Source of the DNA: Campylobacterales bacterium
GTDB lineage: Bacteria; Campylobacterota; Campylobacteria; Campylobacterales; Campylobacteraceae
Direction of reading: 5' to 3'
DNA: 35,192 nt
NCBI GenBank assembly: GCA_014859645.1
Contig: JACUTV010000014.1
Coordinates: forward strand, 1 to 35,192
Part shown: positions 25,694 through 35,192 of the stretch, one piece after another
Numbering within the stretch: position 1 is the stretch's first letter
Layout: each line of letters starts with the position of its first letter
Position numbers and translations under genes: made by a program
The notes under the pieces: model-generated
What the model was told of the DNA's origin: nothing
What the model saw: the letters and a program-made list of their open reading frames with translations, nothing else
The model's database searches: none

Positions 25694-26187
25694 CACACCC
25701 CCTTTGGCGTTGCCAACAACATTTCTTTGGTACGTATAAACGCTTCTCTACTTTCCGCCACGACGCTAAAAATCCCGCTGTCCATGCGAATAGCATCGCA
25801 CGGGCACGCTTCCACACAGGCTCCACAAAATACACATTCAAGCAAGTCAATATCAAAGCGCTCGGGCTCTTTTTCATCCACCCCATCTTCGCGCTCTTTG
25901 GCTACGATAAAAATACACTCCGCTGGACAAGCTGTGGCACACATAAAACACGCCACGCACCGTGCACTTCCGTCTTCGCGTTTAGTAAGTCGATGCACCC
26001 CACGGTAGCGTGACGTGATGTCTTGGGGTTGCTGTTCAGGGTAACTCAACGTTTTAATACGTTTTGAACGGGTAATATTGTCCCAAAAATGGCCAAAGGT
26101 AATCCCAAGACCCTTAAACAGTGCGGGCAAAAAAAGCTTTTCTTTCCACGTATTTCCATGGCGTTTAATCTGTTTGGTCGGTTTCAT
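25693..26187 (-). CDS. nuoI: NADH-quinone oxidoreductase subunit I
   Basis: 164 residues. Two [4Fe-4S] clusters (N6a/N6b) in CVACFMCATACPAEC and CVFCGACVEACPCDAI, which carry electrons from NuoG to NuoB. An N-terminal amphipathic segment lies on the membrane arm. Confidence 0.94.
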   Translation of the reverse strand: MKPTKQIKRHGNTWKEKLFLPALFKGLGITFGHFWDNITRSKRIKTLSYPEQQPQDITSRYRGVHRLTKREDGSARCVACFMCATACPAECIFIVAKEREDGVDEKEPERFDIDLLECVFCGACVEACPCDAIRMDSGIFSVVAESREAFIRTKEMLLATPKGV

Positions 26188-27471
26188 CTACCACCCCATT
26201 CCCACAACCGCTAAGGCCGTGATGACCACATTGGCTAAGGCTAAAGGCAACAACACTTTCCAGCTGAGCATTTGTAAATGATCATACCGAAACCGCGGCA
26301 ACGTCCACCGCACCCAAATGTAGACAAAATTCATGGCGTAGACCTTCATGGCAAAGGTGAGCACTTGAAGGGCGGCAACGCTGATACTTGTGCCATTTTC
26401 CCCCAAGCCACCAAACACCATCCATGCTAATCCAAGCTCTAAAACCACGGTCATACCGATGAAGACGCGGGTTAAATAAAAAGTTTCTTTGGCGCGAGGA
26501 TCAAGAGGGTCAATCCAACGGTTTTGGCGTCGCATCCAGCCAATAAACAAGCCGCATAGCACAGGCAACGCCACCATAATAACCCCAAGAACTTCGCTAA
26601 TGTGCCCTTTTAAAAAAGCGGTCGAAGCCCACGGAATTTGATAGCCACCAAAAAAGAGGGTAACGATAATCGCGCTTGAAGCGCACATGGCAATGTATTC
26701 ACCTACAAAAAACAAGCCAAAACGCATAGCGGAATATTCCGTGTGAAACCCACCTACAATCTCACTCTCCCCTTCTGCCATGTCAAAAGGTGCGCGATTG
26801 GTTTCGGCAAAAGCGGTGATGATGAAAATAAGTGCTGCCAAGGGCTGAAGCACTACGCCCCACGCGGGAATCACCCCAAAGAGCAGTTTTCCTTGAAACG
26901 CAGCAATCTCACTCAAATGCACCGACCCATACACAATAAGCATAGACACCAAAGATAGCCCCATGGCCGCTTCGTAGCTCACCACTTGCGCGCTTGCCCG
27001 AAGAGAGCCTAAAAGGCTGTACTTGTTGTCACTCGCCCAGCCTCCAAGCAAAATCCCATACACCGACAATCCCGCAAACGCCAAAAACCACAAGAGTCCA
27101 AATTCAATAGGCAGGGCTTGCATGAGGTAACGGTTGCCATCTAGCACCAAAACATCGGCTAAAGGCATCACCATGAAGGTCAAAAAGGCGCACACAAAGA
27201 CAAAAGCGGGCGCTAGGGTGTAGATGAGATTTTGTTTGATGTGGCTAGGATGAAAGTCTTCTTTAAAGGCAAGTTTAAGCATATCTGCAACAGACTGCAC
27301 GAGTCCAAAAAGGCGAATTCCTCCGATGTGGCAACGGTTAGGGCCAAAGCGGTCTTGGATGAGGCCCGCGACGCGACGCTCCATCCACACCAGTATGGGC
27401 GCGCCACCCAAGGAAAGCAAGGTTGCCAACAGAATGTTTACCACCACGACCCATACGTTTGGCTCACCCAT
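26188..27471 (-). CDS. nuoH: NADH-quinone oxidoreductase subunit H
   Basis: 427 residues, somewhat long for the family (about 325 in E. coli); the extra length is mostly at the C-terminus. The quinone-channel motifs WMERRVAGLIQDRFGPNR and FAETNRAPFDMAEGESE are intact. It overlaps the nuoG 3' end by 8 bp. Confidence 0.93.
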   Translation of the reverse strand: MGEPNVWVVVVNILLATLLSLGGAPILVWMERRVAGLIQDRFGPNRCHIGGIRLFGLVQSVADMLKLAFKEDFHPSHIKQNLIYTLAPAFVFVCAFLTFMVMPLADVLVLDGNRYLMQALPIEFGLLWFLAFAGLSVYGILLGGWASDNKYSLLGSLRASAQVVSYEAAMGLSLVSMLIVYGSVHLSEIAAFQGKLLFGVIPAWGVVLQPLAALIFIITAFAETNRAPFDMAEGESEIVGGFHTEYSAMRFGLFFVGEYIAMCASSAIIVTLFFGGYQIPWASTAFLKGHISEVLGVIMVALPVLCGLFIGWMRRQNRWIDPLDPRAKETFYLTRVFIGMTVVLELGLAWMVFGGLGENGTSISVAALQVLTFAMKVYAMNFVYIWVRWTLPRFRYDHLQMLSWKVLLPLALANVVITALAVVGMGW

Positions 27472-28915
27472 GGTGCAACCACGCTTCTAGTTTTTCCATC
27501 GCTTCTTCCATAAACGCAGGCGAATAATCAAAAATGCGCCCCAATACCGCGACCAATGAGAGGCGTGGGGTGATTTTGTCTAACCCTGTGTGGCTTGTTT
27601 GCAAGACTCCACCTTGCGCCATAAACCGCCCGCTTCGCTCAAAATGAGAAGCAATAGGCAAACTCCACTGTGCTTTCGGGGATGTTTCGTGGGCATGGAT
27701 GAGCCCAAAAGGAACACTGTGCGCCGTACAGGCTTCCCTCCAGCGATGCACATTTTTTTGCCCAACCAACACCACAAAATGAGCTTCCTTCAACACAATC
27801 TCTGGGTCTGCAATGCATTCAAAACCAAGTAATTTGGCACCTTCAAGGTTCATCTCTTGGTCTGATACGCGCAATAACTCATCTTCAAAGGCGGGGTCAA
27901 GATGGTAGCTCACATAGACTTTCAGGCCCAAAGCGCTCTCAAAAAAGCGCGCCATCCATAACTCTTCCACGCTTGCCGAAGCCGAAATCACCACGACACT
28001 CAAAGGATGCATGATCTCTTTTCTGGCTTGATCAAGCGCTTCTTCAAAGGAGACCTGCACGCCTTTACTAAACGCTTCTACGGGACGTTGTTGGTTTTCT
28101 TTTTCATAGAGCATGCGCCCCGCATCACACATAAAATGCCCATTTACTGCTTCATTGACCCGTGGGCGAATACGGTACATCAAGTCGTCTTCGTATTTTG
28201 CGCGATGGTGGTCTACGAACACGCTGCATCCTCTCGCACATCCAGGGCAAATGGCCTCAAAGCTACGCAAAAACCACACCCGCTTGTGGAAGCGAAATGC
28301 CTTACTTGTAAGCGCGCCCACAGGGCATAAATCGACCACATTCATAGCATAAGCGTTGGTGAGTGTTTTACCTGGATATGTGTCAACCACCGCCCCGTCC
28401 CCTCGCCCAAATACGCCAAGTTCATGGGTTTTAGTAATGTTCGTGGTAAAGCGCACACAGCGGGTACACAACACACAGCGCTCTTGGTCTAACACCACGT
28501 TTGCACCTAGGTCTACGTGTTTTTTTCCTTGGACTTTGGAGGTTTCAAGGCGACTTTCGTACAAACCTGTTTCCATGTAGTACTCTTGGAGTTTGCATTC
28601 TCCAGCTTGGTCGCAAATGGGGCAGTCAACGGGGTGGTTAATGAGTTCAAGTTCTAAAATAGAGCGTCTTACTTCCATGACGGCAGGGGTTTTAGTGCGT
28701 ACCACCAAGCCTTCTTTCACGGGCGTATCACAGGCAATCTGCGGGCGTTTTTTACCTTCAATCTCCACCATGCACATGCGGCAATTGCCGTCTTTTCCAA
28801 GTGCAGGATGGTAACAAAAATGCGGGATGGAAATTCCTTGTTGGAATAAAGCATCAATCAGGAGTGTATTTTCTTTTGCTTCGACCCATTTTCCGTCAAT
28901 GGAGAGTTGAACCAT
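27464..28915 (-). CDS. nuoG: NADH-quinone oxidoreductase subunit G (short form)
   Basis: 483 residues, far shorter than E. coli NuoG (about 900). All cluster sites are present: [2Fe-2S] C34, C45, C48, C62; the His-Cys cluster H94, C98, C101, C107; C147, C150, C153, C197; and the extra cluster N7 at C223, C226, C230, C263. What is missing is most of the molybdopterin-enzyme-like C-terminal domain. The frame is clean into nuoH, so this looks like a natural short form. The start at 28915 follows AAAGG with long spacing; the extension to 28987 is not conserved-looking. First gene of the second nuo operon. Confidence 0.9.
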   Translation of the reverse strand: MVQLSIDGKWVEAKENTLLIDALFQQGISIPHFCYHPALGKDGNCRMCMVEIEGKKRPQIACDTPVKEGLVVRTKTPAVMEVRRSILELELINHPVDCPICDQAGECKLQEYYMETGLYESRLETSKVQGKKHVDLGANVVLDQERCVLCTRCVRFTTNITKTHELGVFGRGDGAVVDTYPGKTLTNAYAMNVVDLCPVGALTSKAFRFHKRVWFLRSFEAICPGCARGCSVFVDHHRAKYEDDLMYRIRPRVNEAVNGHFMCDAGRMLYEKENQQRPVEAFSKGVQVSFEEALDQARKEIMHPLSVVVISASASVEELWMARFFESALGLKVYVSYHLDPAFEDELLRVSDQEMNLEGAKLLGFECIADPEIVLKEAHFVVLVGQKNVHRWREACTAHSVPFGLIHAHETSPKAQWSLPIASHFERSGRFMAQGGVLQTSHTGLDKITPRLSLVAVLGRIFDYSPAFMEEAMEKLEAWLHHG

Positions 28916-28985
28916 GTGGCACATGCCTTTGGAATTTTTTACATGTAGTGTACAGACTTGGCACTTCAAGGCGCCTGTTGTTCCC

Positions 28986-28991
28986 AATATA
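28986..28991 (-). promoter_or_regulatory. candidate -10 box of the nuoG-N operon
   Basis: TATATT on the minus strand after a T-rich run, about 70 bp before nuoG. TACACT nearer the gene is an alternative. A near palindrome copy (TTACATGTAG, 28939-28948) lies in the leader. Confidence 0.35.
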
Positions 28992-29007
28992 AAACACTTC
29001 TCTTAGG

Positions 29008-29053
29008 AAAAGTGTAATTCAACGGATTTTTATCCCCCAAGAGATACACTTTT
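29008..29053. promoter_or_regulatory. 9-bp inverted repeat in the divergent spacer between nuoG and the 29078 gene
   Basis: AAAAGTGTA (29008-29016) and TACACTTTT (29045-29053) are perfect inverted copies, 28 bp apart. A third partial half-site CACTT lies at 28995-28999. They could be operator half-sites for either divergent gene. The protein is unknown. Confidence 0.4.
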
Positions 29054-29058
29054 GCACC

Positions 29059-29068
29059 TTACATGTAA
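29059..29068. repeat. TTACATGTAA palindrome just before the 29078 gene
   Basis: Exact copy ten bases upstream of the GTG start, next to its ribosome site AAAGGA, which overlaps the end of the palindrome. Confidence 0.8.
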
Positions 29069-29077
29069 AGGATTTGC

Positions 29078-29563
29078 GTGAAAAGAACGGGGCGTTTTTA
29101 CCTTCTCTTGCTAGGCCAAGTACTTGGTATTGGCGTGGTTCTGGGATTTATTTTCATAGATGGAATAACATTAGAGCGGTGGCTTGAAGGGGAGGTGGAT
29201 TTTGCCTATCCATCCCAAGAGTGTGACCTTCGTGTTTCTCCTTGCTCCATCACCTTGGCCAATGGCTCCACTATGGAGCTTGATATTCACCCACGCGGGA
29301 TTCCCCTCATGACCCCCCTCTCCTTTTCCCTGCACACCACAGGCATCCAAACGGCAGAACTTCCTCTTAAGATTTACGCCACCAACATGGACATGGGCAT
29401 ACACCGTTTTGTTTTTTCGCATGATGGAGAGGGGCGCTATAGCGCCAAAGGTATTTTGCCTACATGTATTTCAGGAAATATGCACTGGCACGGTGAAGTG
29501 ACATTGGAAAAACAATTTCAAGGAAAAAAGATTGGGGCACAATTTCGGTTTAAAACCAAGTAA
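29078..29563 (+). CDS. hypothetical membrane-anchored protein, possibly FixH/YtkA-like
   Basis: 161 residues from a GTG behind AAAGGA. One N-terminal membrane anchor (about 8-28), then a periplasmic beta-rich domain with CDLRVSPCSITL, IYATNMDMGIHRF and LPTCISGNMHWHG. The NMDMG segment and the order of strands recall FixH/YtkA-type immunoglobulin-like domains, which are linked to copper and cytochrome oxidase assembly, but this match is weak. The methionine, histidine and cysteine residues could bind metal. It stands alone, divergent from nuoG and convergent with tRNA-Arg. Confidence 0.6.
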   Translation: MKRTGRFYLLLLGQVLGIGVVLGFIFIDGITLERWLEGEVDFAYPSQECDLRVSPCSITLANGSTMELDIHPRGIPLMTPLSFSLHTTGIQTAELPLKIYATNMDMGIHRFVFSHDGEGRYSAKGILPTCISGNMHWHGEVTLEKQFQGKKIGAQFRFKTK

Positions 29564-29571
29564 AAAAGCGG

Positions 29572-29648
29572 TGGTGTCCCCAACAGGATTTGAACCTGTG
29601 GCCTCTCGATTAGGAATCAAGTGCTCTATCCAGCTGAGCTATGAGGAC
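29572..29648 (-). tRNA. tRNA-Arg (anticodon CCU)
   Basis: Full cloverleaf on the minus strand. The acceptor arm is GTCCTCA/TGGGGAC with one G-U pair, the anticodon loop is TTCCTAA with anticodon CCT, the T-loop is TTCAAAT, and the 3' CCA is encoded. It decodes AGG. It lies only nine bases after a fusA terminator-like hairpin, with no own promoter visible. Confidence 0.93.
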
Positions 29649-29656
29649 ATGGGACA

Positions 29657-29694
29657 TAAAAAAACGCACACCCCCAAATAAAGGGGCGTGCGTA
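29657..29694 (-). terminator. rho-independent terminator after fusA
   Basis: On the minus strand ACGCACGCCCC pairs with GGGGTGTGCGT (one G-U pair) around an 8-nt loop, followed directly by a run of T. It closes the str operon 16 bp after the fusA stop. Confidence 0.85.
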
Positions 29695-29709
29695 TCAAAA
29701 AAGCAGTGA

Positions 29710-31788
29710 CTAGCCTTTTCGTTTTTTGATGATTTCTTCTGCAACATTCTTTGGAACTTCGGCGTAATGGTCAAATTCCATGGAGTAGCTTGCGCGTCCT
29801 TGGGTCTGACTGCGAAGGTCGGTAGAATAACCGAACATTTCCGAAAGAGGACAAAAGGCGTTGACAATCTTATTGCCACTGCGATCATCCATGGAGTTAA
29901 TCTGTCCACGGCGTCGGTTAAGGTCGCCGATAACATCACCCATAAAGTCTTCTGGTGTTTCCACTTCTACTTTCATCATTGGCTCCAAGATAACAGCGCC
30001 CGCTTTGCGTGCACCTTCTTTAAAGCCCATAGAAGCAGCCAATTTAAAGGCCATCTCAGAGGAGTCAACATCATGGTAAGAACCATCATACAAGGTTACC
30101 TTCACGTCTTCCATGGGGTAGCCAGCTAAAACACCACCTTGCATTGCTTCTTGGCAGCCTTTATCAACGGCAGGAATATATTCACGTGGAATAACCCCAC
30201 CTTTGATGTCGTTCACAAACTCATAGCCTGTGCCCGCATCTTTTGGCTCAAGGCGCAAGTAAACGTGACCAAACTGACCACGACCACCTGATTGCTTGGC
30301 GTATTTGTACTCTTGCTGAACGCTTTGGCGAATGGTTTCACGGTAAGCAACTTGAGGTTGGCCTACTTCAGCGTCTACTTTAAACTCACGAAGCATACGG
30401 TCAACAATAATTTCAAGGTGCAATTCGCCCATTCCTGAAATAATCGTTTGGCCACTTTCTTCGTCTGTTTTTACACGGAAAGAGGGGTCTTCTTGTGCAA
30501 GTTTTTGAAGCGCGATACCCATTTTTTCTTGGTCAGCTTTTGTTTTTGGCTCAACTGCTACAGAAATAACAGGATCTGGAAAATCCATACGCTCTAAAAT
30601 AACTCTGTCTTTTTCGCCGGTAAGTGTTTCGCCTGTAAGGGTATCTTTAAGCCCTACAACCGCGCCAATCTCACCTGCGTAGAGCATTTTAATCTCTTCA
30701 CGTTTGTTGGCATGCATTTTAAGCAAACGGCCTACGCGCTCTTTTTTACCCTTAATGCTGTTGTAAGCGTATGTGCCGCTCTCTAGAGTTCCTCGGTACA
30801 CACGGATAAAGGCCAACTGTCCCACAAAAGGGTCGGTCATGATTTTAAAGGCCAACGCGGCAAATTCACCATCATCGGTCGATTTAACAATCGTTTCAGT
30901 ACCGTCTTCATACTCACCACGGATAGCCGCAACTTCTACGGGTGAGGGCATGTAGGCAACAACGGCGTCAAGCATTGGCTGTACACCTTTGTTTTTAAAG
31001 GAGGTGCCACAAATCATAGGAATCATTGTCATGGCAAGACATCCTGCTTTAATGCCCGCTACAATTTCTTCCTCAGTAAGCGCTTCGCCGCCAAGATATT
31101 TTTCCATCAATTCATCGCTGGTTTCAGAAACAGCTTCTACCATTTTTTCACGGTATGCTTCTGCTTTTTCGCGAAGTTCTGCTGGAATCTCAACCACATC
31201 GTAGTTTGAACCCATAGCAGCTTCGTCTTCCCATATATACGCTTTCATAGTAACAAGGTCAACCATTCCCTTAAAGGTGTCTTCTGCGCCAATAGGAATT
31301 TGGATAGGCACAGGGTTGGCTTTAAGACGCTCTTTGATTTGATTTTCAACGTTGTAAAAATCTGCACCAACGCGGTCCATTTTATTGACATATACCATGC
31401 GAGGAACGCGGTATTTGTTGGCTTGTCGCCATACGGTCTCAGATTGTGGCTGTACGCCGCCAACTGCACAAAAAACAGCAACAGCGCCATCAAGGACGCG
31501 CATAGAACGCTCAACTTCAATGGTGAAGTCAACGTGTCCAGGAGTGTCGATGATATTAATTTGGTGATCTTTCCACATACATGTCGTTGCAGCAGAGGTG
31601 ATTGTAATGCCACGCTCTTTTTCTTGTTCCATCCAGTCCATCGTAGCAGCGCCATCATGAACTTCACCAATCTTATGGGAAATACCTGTATAAAAAAGAA
31701 TACGTTCAGTAGTAGTTGTCTTGCCCGCATCAATATGGGCGGCAATTCCTATGTTTCGTACTCGTTCAATGGGAGTGTTTCGTGACAT
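29710..31788 (-). CDS. fusA: elongation factor G
   Basis: 692 residues, normal length. GTPase motifs [20 protein letters not shown] and NKMDR are present. It moves tRNAs and mRNA through the ribosome. AGGA precedes the ATG. Last protein gene of the str operon. Confidence 0.97.
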   Translation of the reverse strand: MSRNTPIERVRNIGIAAHIDAGKTTTTERILFYTGISHKIGEVHDGAATMDWMEQEKERGITITSAATTCMWKDHQINIIDTPGHVDFTIEVERSMRVLDGAVAVFCAVGGVQPQSETVWRQANKYRVPRMVYVNKMDRVGADFYNVENQIKERLKANPVPIQIPIGAEDTFKGMVDLVTMKAYIWEDEAAMGSNYDVVEIPAELREKAEAYREKMVEAVSETSDELMEKYLGGEALTEEEIVAGIKAGCLAMTMIPMICGTSFKNKGVQPMLDAVVAYMPSPVEVAAIRGEYEDGTETIVKSTDDGEFAALAFKIMTDPFVGQLAFIRVYRGTLESGTYAYNSIKGKKERVGRLLKMHANKREEIKMLYAGEIGAVVGLKDTLTGETLTGEKDRVILERMDFPDPVISVAVEPKTKADQEKMGIALQKLAQEDPSFRVKTDEESGQTIISGMGELHLEIIVDRMLREFKVDAEVGQPQVAYRETIRQSVQQEYKYAKQSGGRGQFGHVYLRLEPKDAGTGYEFVNDIKGGVIPREYIPAVDKGCQEAMQGGVLAGYPMEDVKVTLYDGSYHDVDSSEMAFKLAASMGFKEGARKAGAVILEPMMKVEVETPEDFMGDVIGDLNRRRGQINSMDDRSGNKIVNAFCPLSEMFGYSTDLRSQTQGRASYSMEFDHYAEVPKNVAEEIIKKRKG

Positions 31789-31823
31789 TTTGGGTTTCCT
31801 TTTGTCGTCTTGTCGTTAGGAGG

Positions 31824-31848
31824 AAGTGGCCCCAAAAAAGGGCCACTT
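31824..31848 (-). promoter_or_regulatory. hairpin between rpsG and fusA
   Basis: AAGTGGCCC and GGGCCACTT form a 9-bp stem with a short A/T loop (read minus), with no U-run after it, so it is not a standard terminator. Possibly an RNA-stability or processing element. Confidence 0.45.
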
Positions 31849-31861
31849 AAAGCTCAAAATC

Positions 31862-32341
<480 letters not shown>

Positions 32342-32408
32342 TCAAATTGAATGACAATTTTACTCAAATATCACCTACATTCAGAGGGTGATACCTGTGT
32401 GTATTGTT

Positions 32409-32783
32409 TTATTTTTTAGGTCGCTTAGTACCGTACTTACTTCTTGCCACTTTTCGATTCGCAACACCCGCAGTATCAAGGGCACCACGCACGATATGAT
32501 ATTTTACACCTGGTAAGTCTTTTACCCTTCCGCCGCGCACCAATACGATGGAGTGCTCTTGGAGATTGTGGCCTTCACCACCGATGTAGCTAATCACTTC
32601 AAAACCGCTGGTCAATCTGACTTTGGCAACTTTACGCAAAGCGGAGTTTGGCTTTTTAGGGGTTGTTGTATAAACCCTAGTGCAAACACCGCGTCGCTGA
32701 GGACACTCAACAAGCGCAGGAGATTTTGATTTTTTAATCACCTTTTTGCGCTCATTTCTTACCAATTGGTTAATGGTAGGCAC
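32409..32783 (-). CDS. rpsL: 30S ribosomal protein S12
   Basis: 124 residues, the canonical length, if read from GTG at 32783 (protein opens [14 protein letters not shown]). The ATG two codons earlier abuts the GGA ribosome site and would add residues not seen in the family. Decoding-site segments [18 protein letters not shown] and the loop [13 protein letters not shown] are present. Confidence 0.96.
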   Translation of the reverse strand: MPTINQLVRNERKKVIKKSKSPALVECPQRRGVCTRVYTTTPKKPNSALRKVAKVRLTSGFEVISYIGGEGHNLQEHSIVLVRGGRVKDLPGVKYHIVRGALDTAGVANRKVARSKYGTKRPKK

Positions 32784-32830
32784 ATTCATTCCTTCTCATT
32801 ATAGAGTTTGTATCGATAAAAATACGCGCT

Positions 32831-32836
32831 ATTATA
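32831..32836 (-). promoter_or_regulatory. -10 box of rpsL-rpsG-fusA
   Basis: Perfect TATAAT on the minus strand in an AT-rich stretch, 48 bp before the rpsL start. A second TATAAT at 32808-32813 is too close to the gene to serve well. Confidence 0.6.
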
Positions 32837-32892
32837 TTTAAAATCTACTTAAAAAAAGGTTAACTTAAGGGGGAAAGAGAGAAGAGTGGGGC

Positions 32893-32918
32893 CTTGGCAA
32901 GGCGGGCGCCTTGCCAAG
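32893..32918. other. strong hairpin between rpoC and rpsL
   Basis: CTTGGCAAGGC and GCCTTGCCAAG form a perfect 11-bp GC-rich stem with a 4-nt loop, ten bases after the rpoC stop. Read minus, the T-run precedes rather than follows the stem, so it lacks the U-tract of an intrinsic terminator. It could slow polymerase, protect the rpoBC mRNA end or mark a processing site. Confidence 0.65.
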
Positions 32919-32927
32919 AAAAAACCA

Positions 32928-35192
<2,265 letters not shown>

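Noticed and set aside
28916-28987. Longer N-terminus of NuoG
   Set aside because: The 24 extra residues are not like NuoG. MVQLSIDGKW begins the ferredoxin-like domain at the expected place.
32784-32789. ATG at 32789 as rpsL start
   Set aside because: It abuts the ribosome site and adds residues not found in S12; the GTG at 32783 gives the canonical 124-residue protein.
32893-32918. Intrinsic terminator of rpoC
   Set aside because: No T-run follows the stem on the minus strand.

Overview
The window looks like a piece of chromosome from a free-living member of the Campylobacterota (Epsilonproteobacteria), perhaps close to Sulfurospirillum. This is inference. It rests on a Pgp2/Csd6-type peptidoglycan carboxypeptidase with an NTF2-like tail, promoters with a clear TATAAT box but no obvious -35 box, and the overall style of the proteins. 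No rRNA, CRISPR array, transposase or prophage gene was seen.

Layout. 1-602 (minus) is the 5' part of a chemotaxis or sensor protein that runs off the left edge. 859-2460 is a lone AMP-forming fatty acid-CoA ligase. 2587-7919 is a four-gene tripartite efflux operon (TolC-like protein, adaptor, and an RND pump encoded as two separate halves) with a palindromic operator over its -10 box. 8052-11319 is a tight operon: rsmG, a small membrane protein, an unknown protein, htpX and a degenerate GGDEF protein. It converges on a minus-strand operon, 13544-11290: pgp2/csd6-like, an unknown small gene and alr. 13684-15159 is an AT-rich PD-(D/E)XK nuclease-like gene bracketed by a direct repeat of about 47 bp, which looks like a recent insertion. 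15243-28915 holds a complete 13-gene complex I locus split into two convergent operons: nuoA-B-CD-E-F plus a Crp/Fnr regulator on the plus strand, and nuoG-H-I-J-K-L-M-N on the minus strand. They meet tail to tail with one base between the stop codons. 29078-29563 is an unknown membrane-anchored protein. 29572-35192 (minus) is the str region: rpoC (partial), rpsL, rpsG, fusA and tRNA-Arg(CCU).

How the genes work together. The two nuo operons together encode all subunits of a proton-pumping NADH:quinone oxidoreductase, including NuoE and NuoF, which the Campylobacter and Helicobacter complexes lack. The small Crp/Fnr gene sits in the first nuo operon and could tie its expression to respiratory state. 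The efflux operon makes an envelope-spanning pump. The remaining operons are translation, cell-wall and membrane-quality housekeeping.

The most unusual feature is not a gene. The 10-bp palindrome TTACATGTAA occurs exactly 14 times in 35 kb, against about 0.03 expected by chance. It lies inside genes, in spacers, as inverted pairs that look like terminators, and in the repeats around the nuclease gene. Inside genes nearly all exact copies are read in one frame, adding Leu-His-Val to unrelated proteins. It behaves like a highly iterated palindrome or a DNA-uptake-type sequence, and its function is unknown to me.
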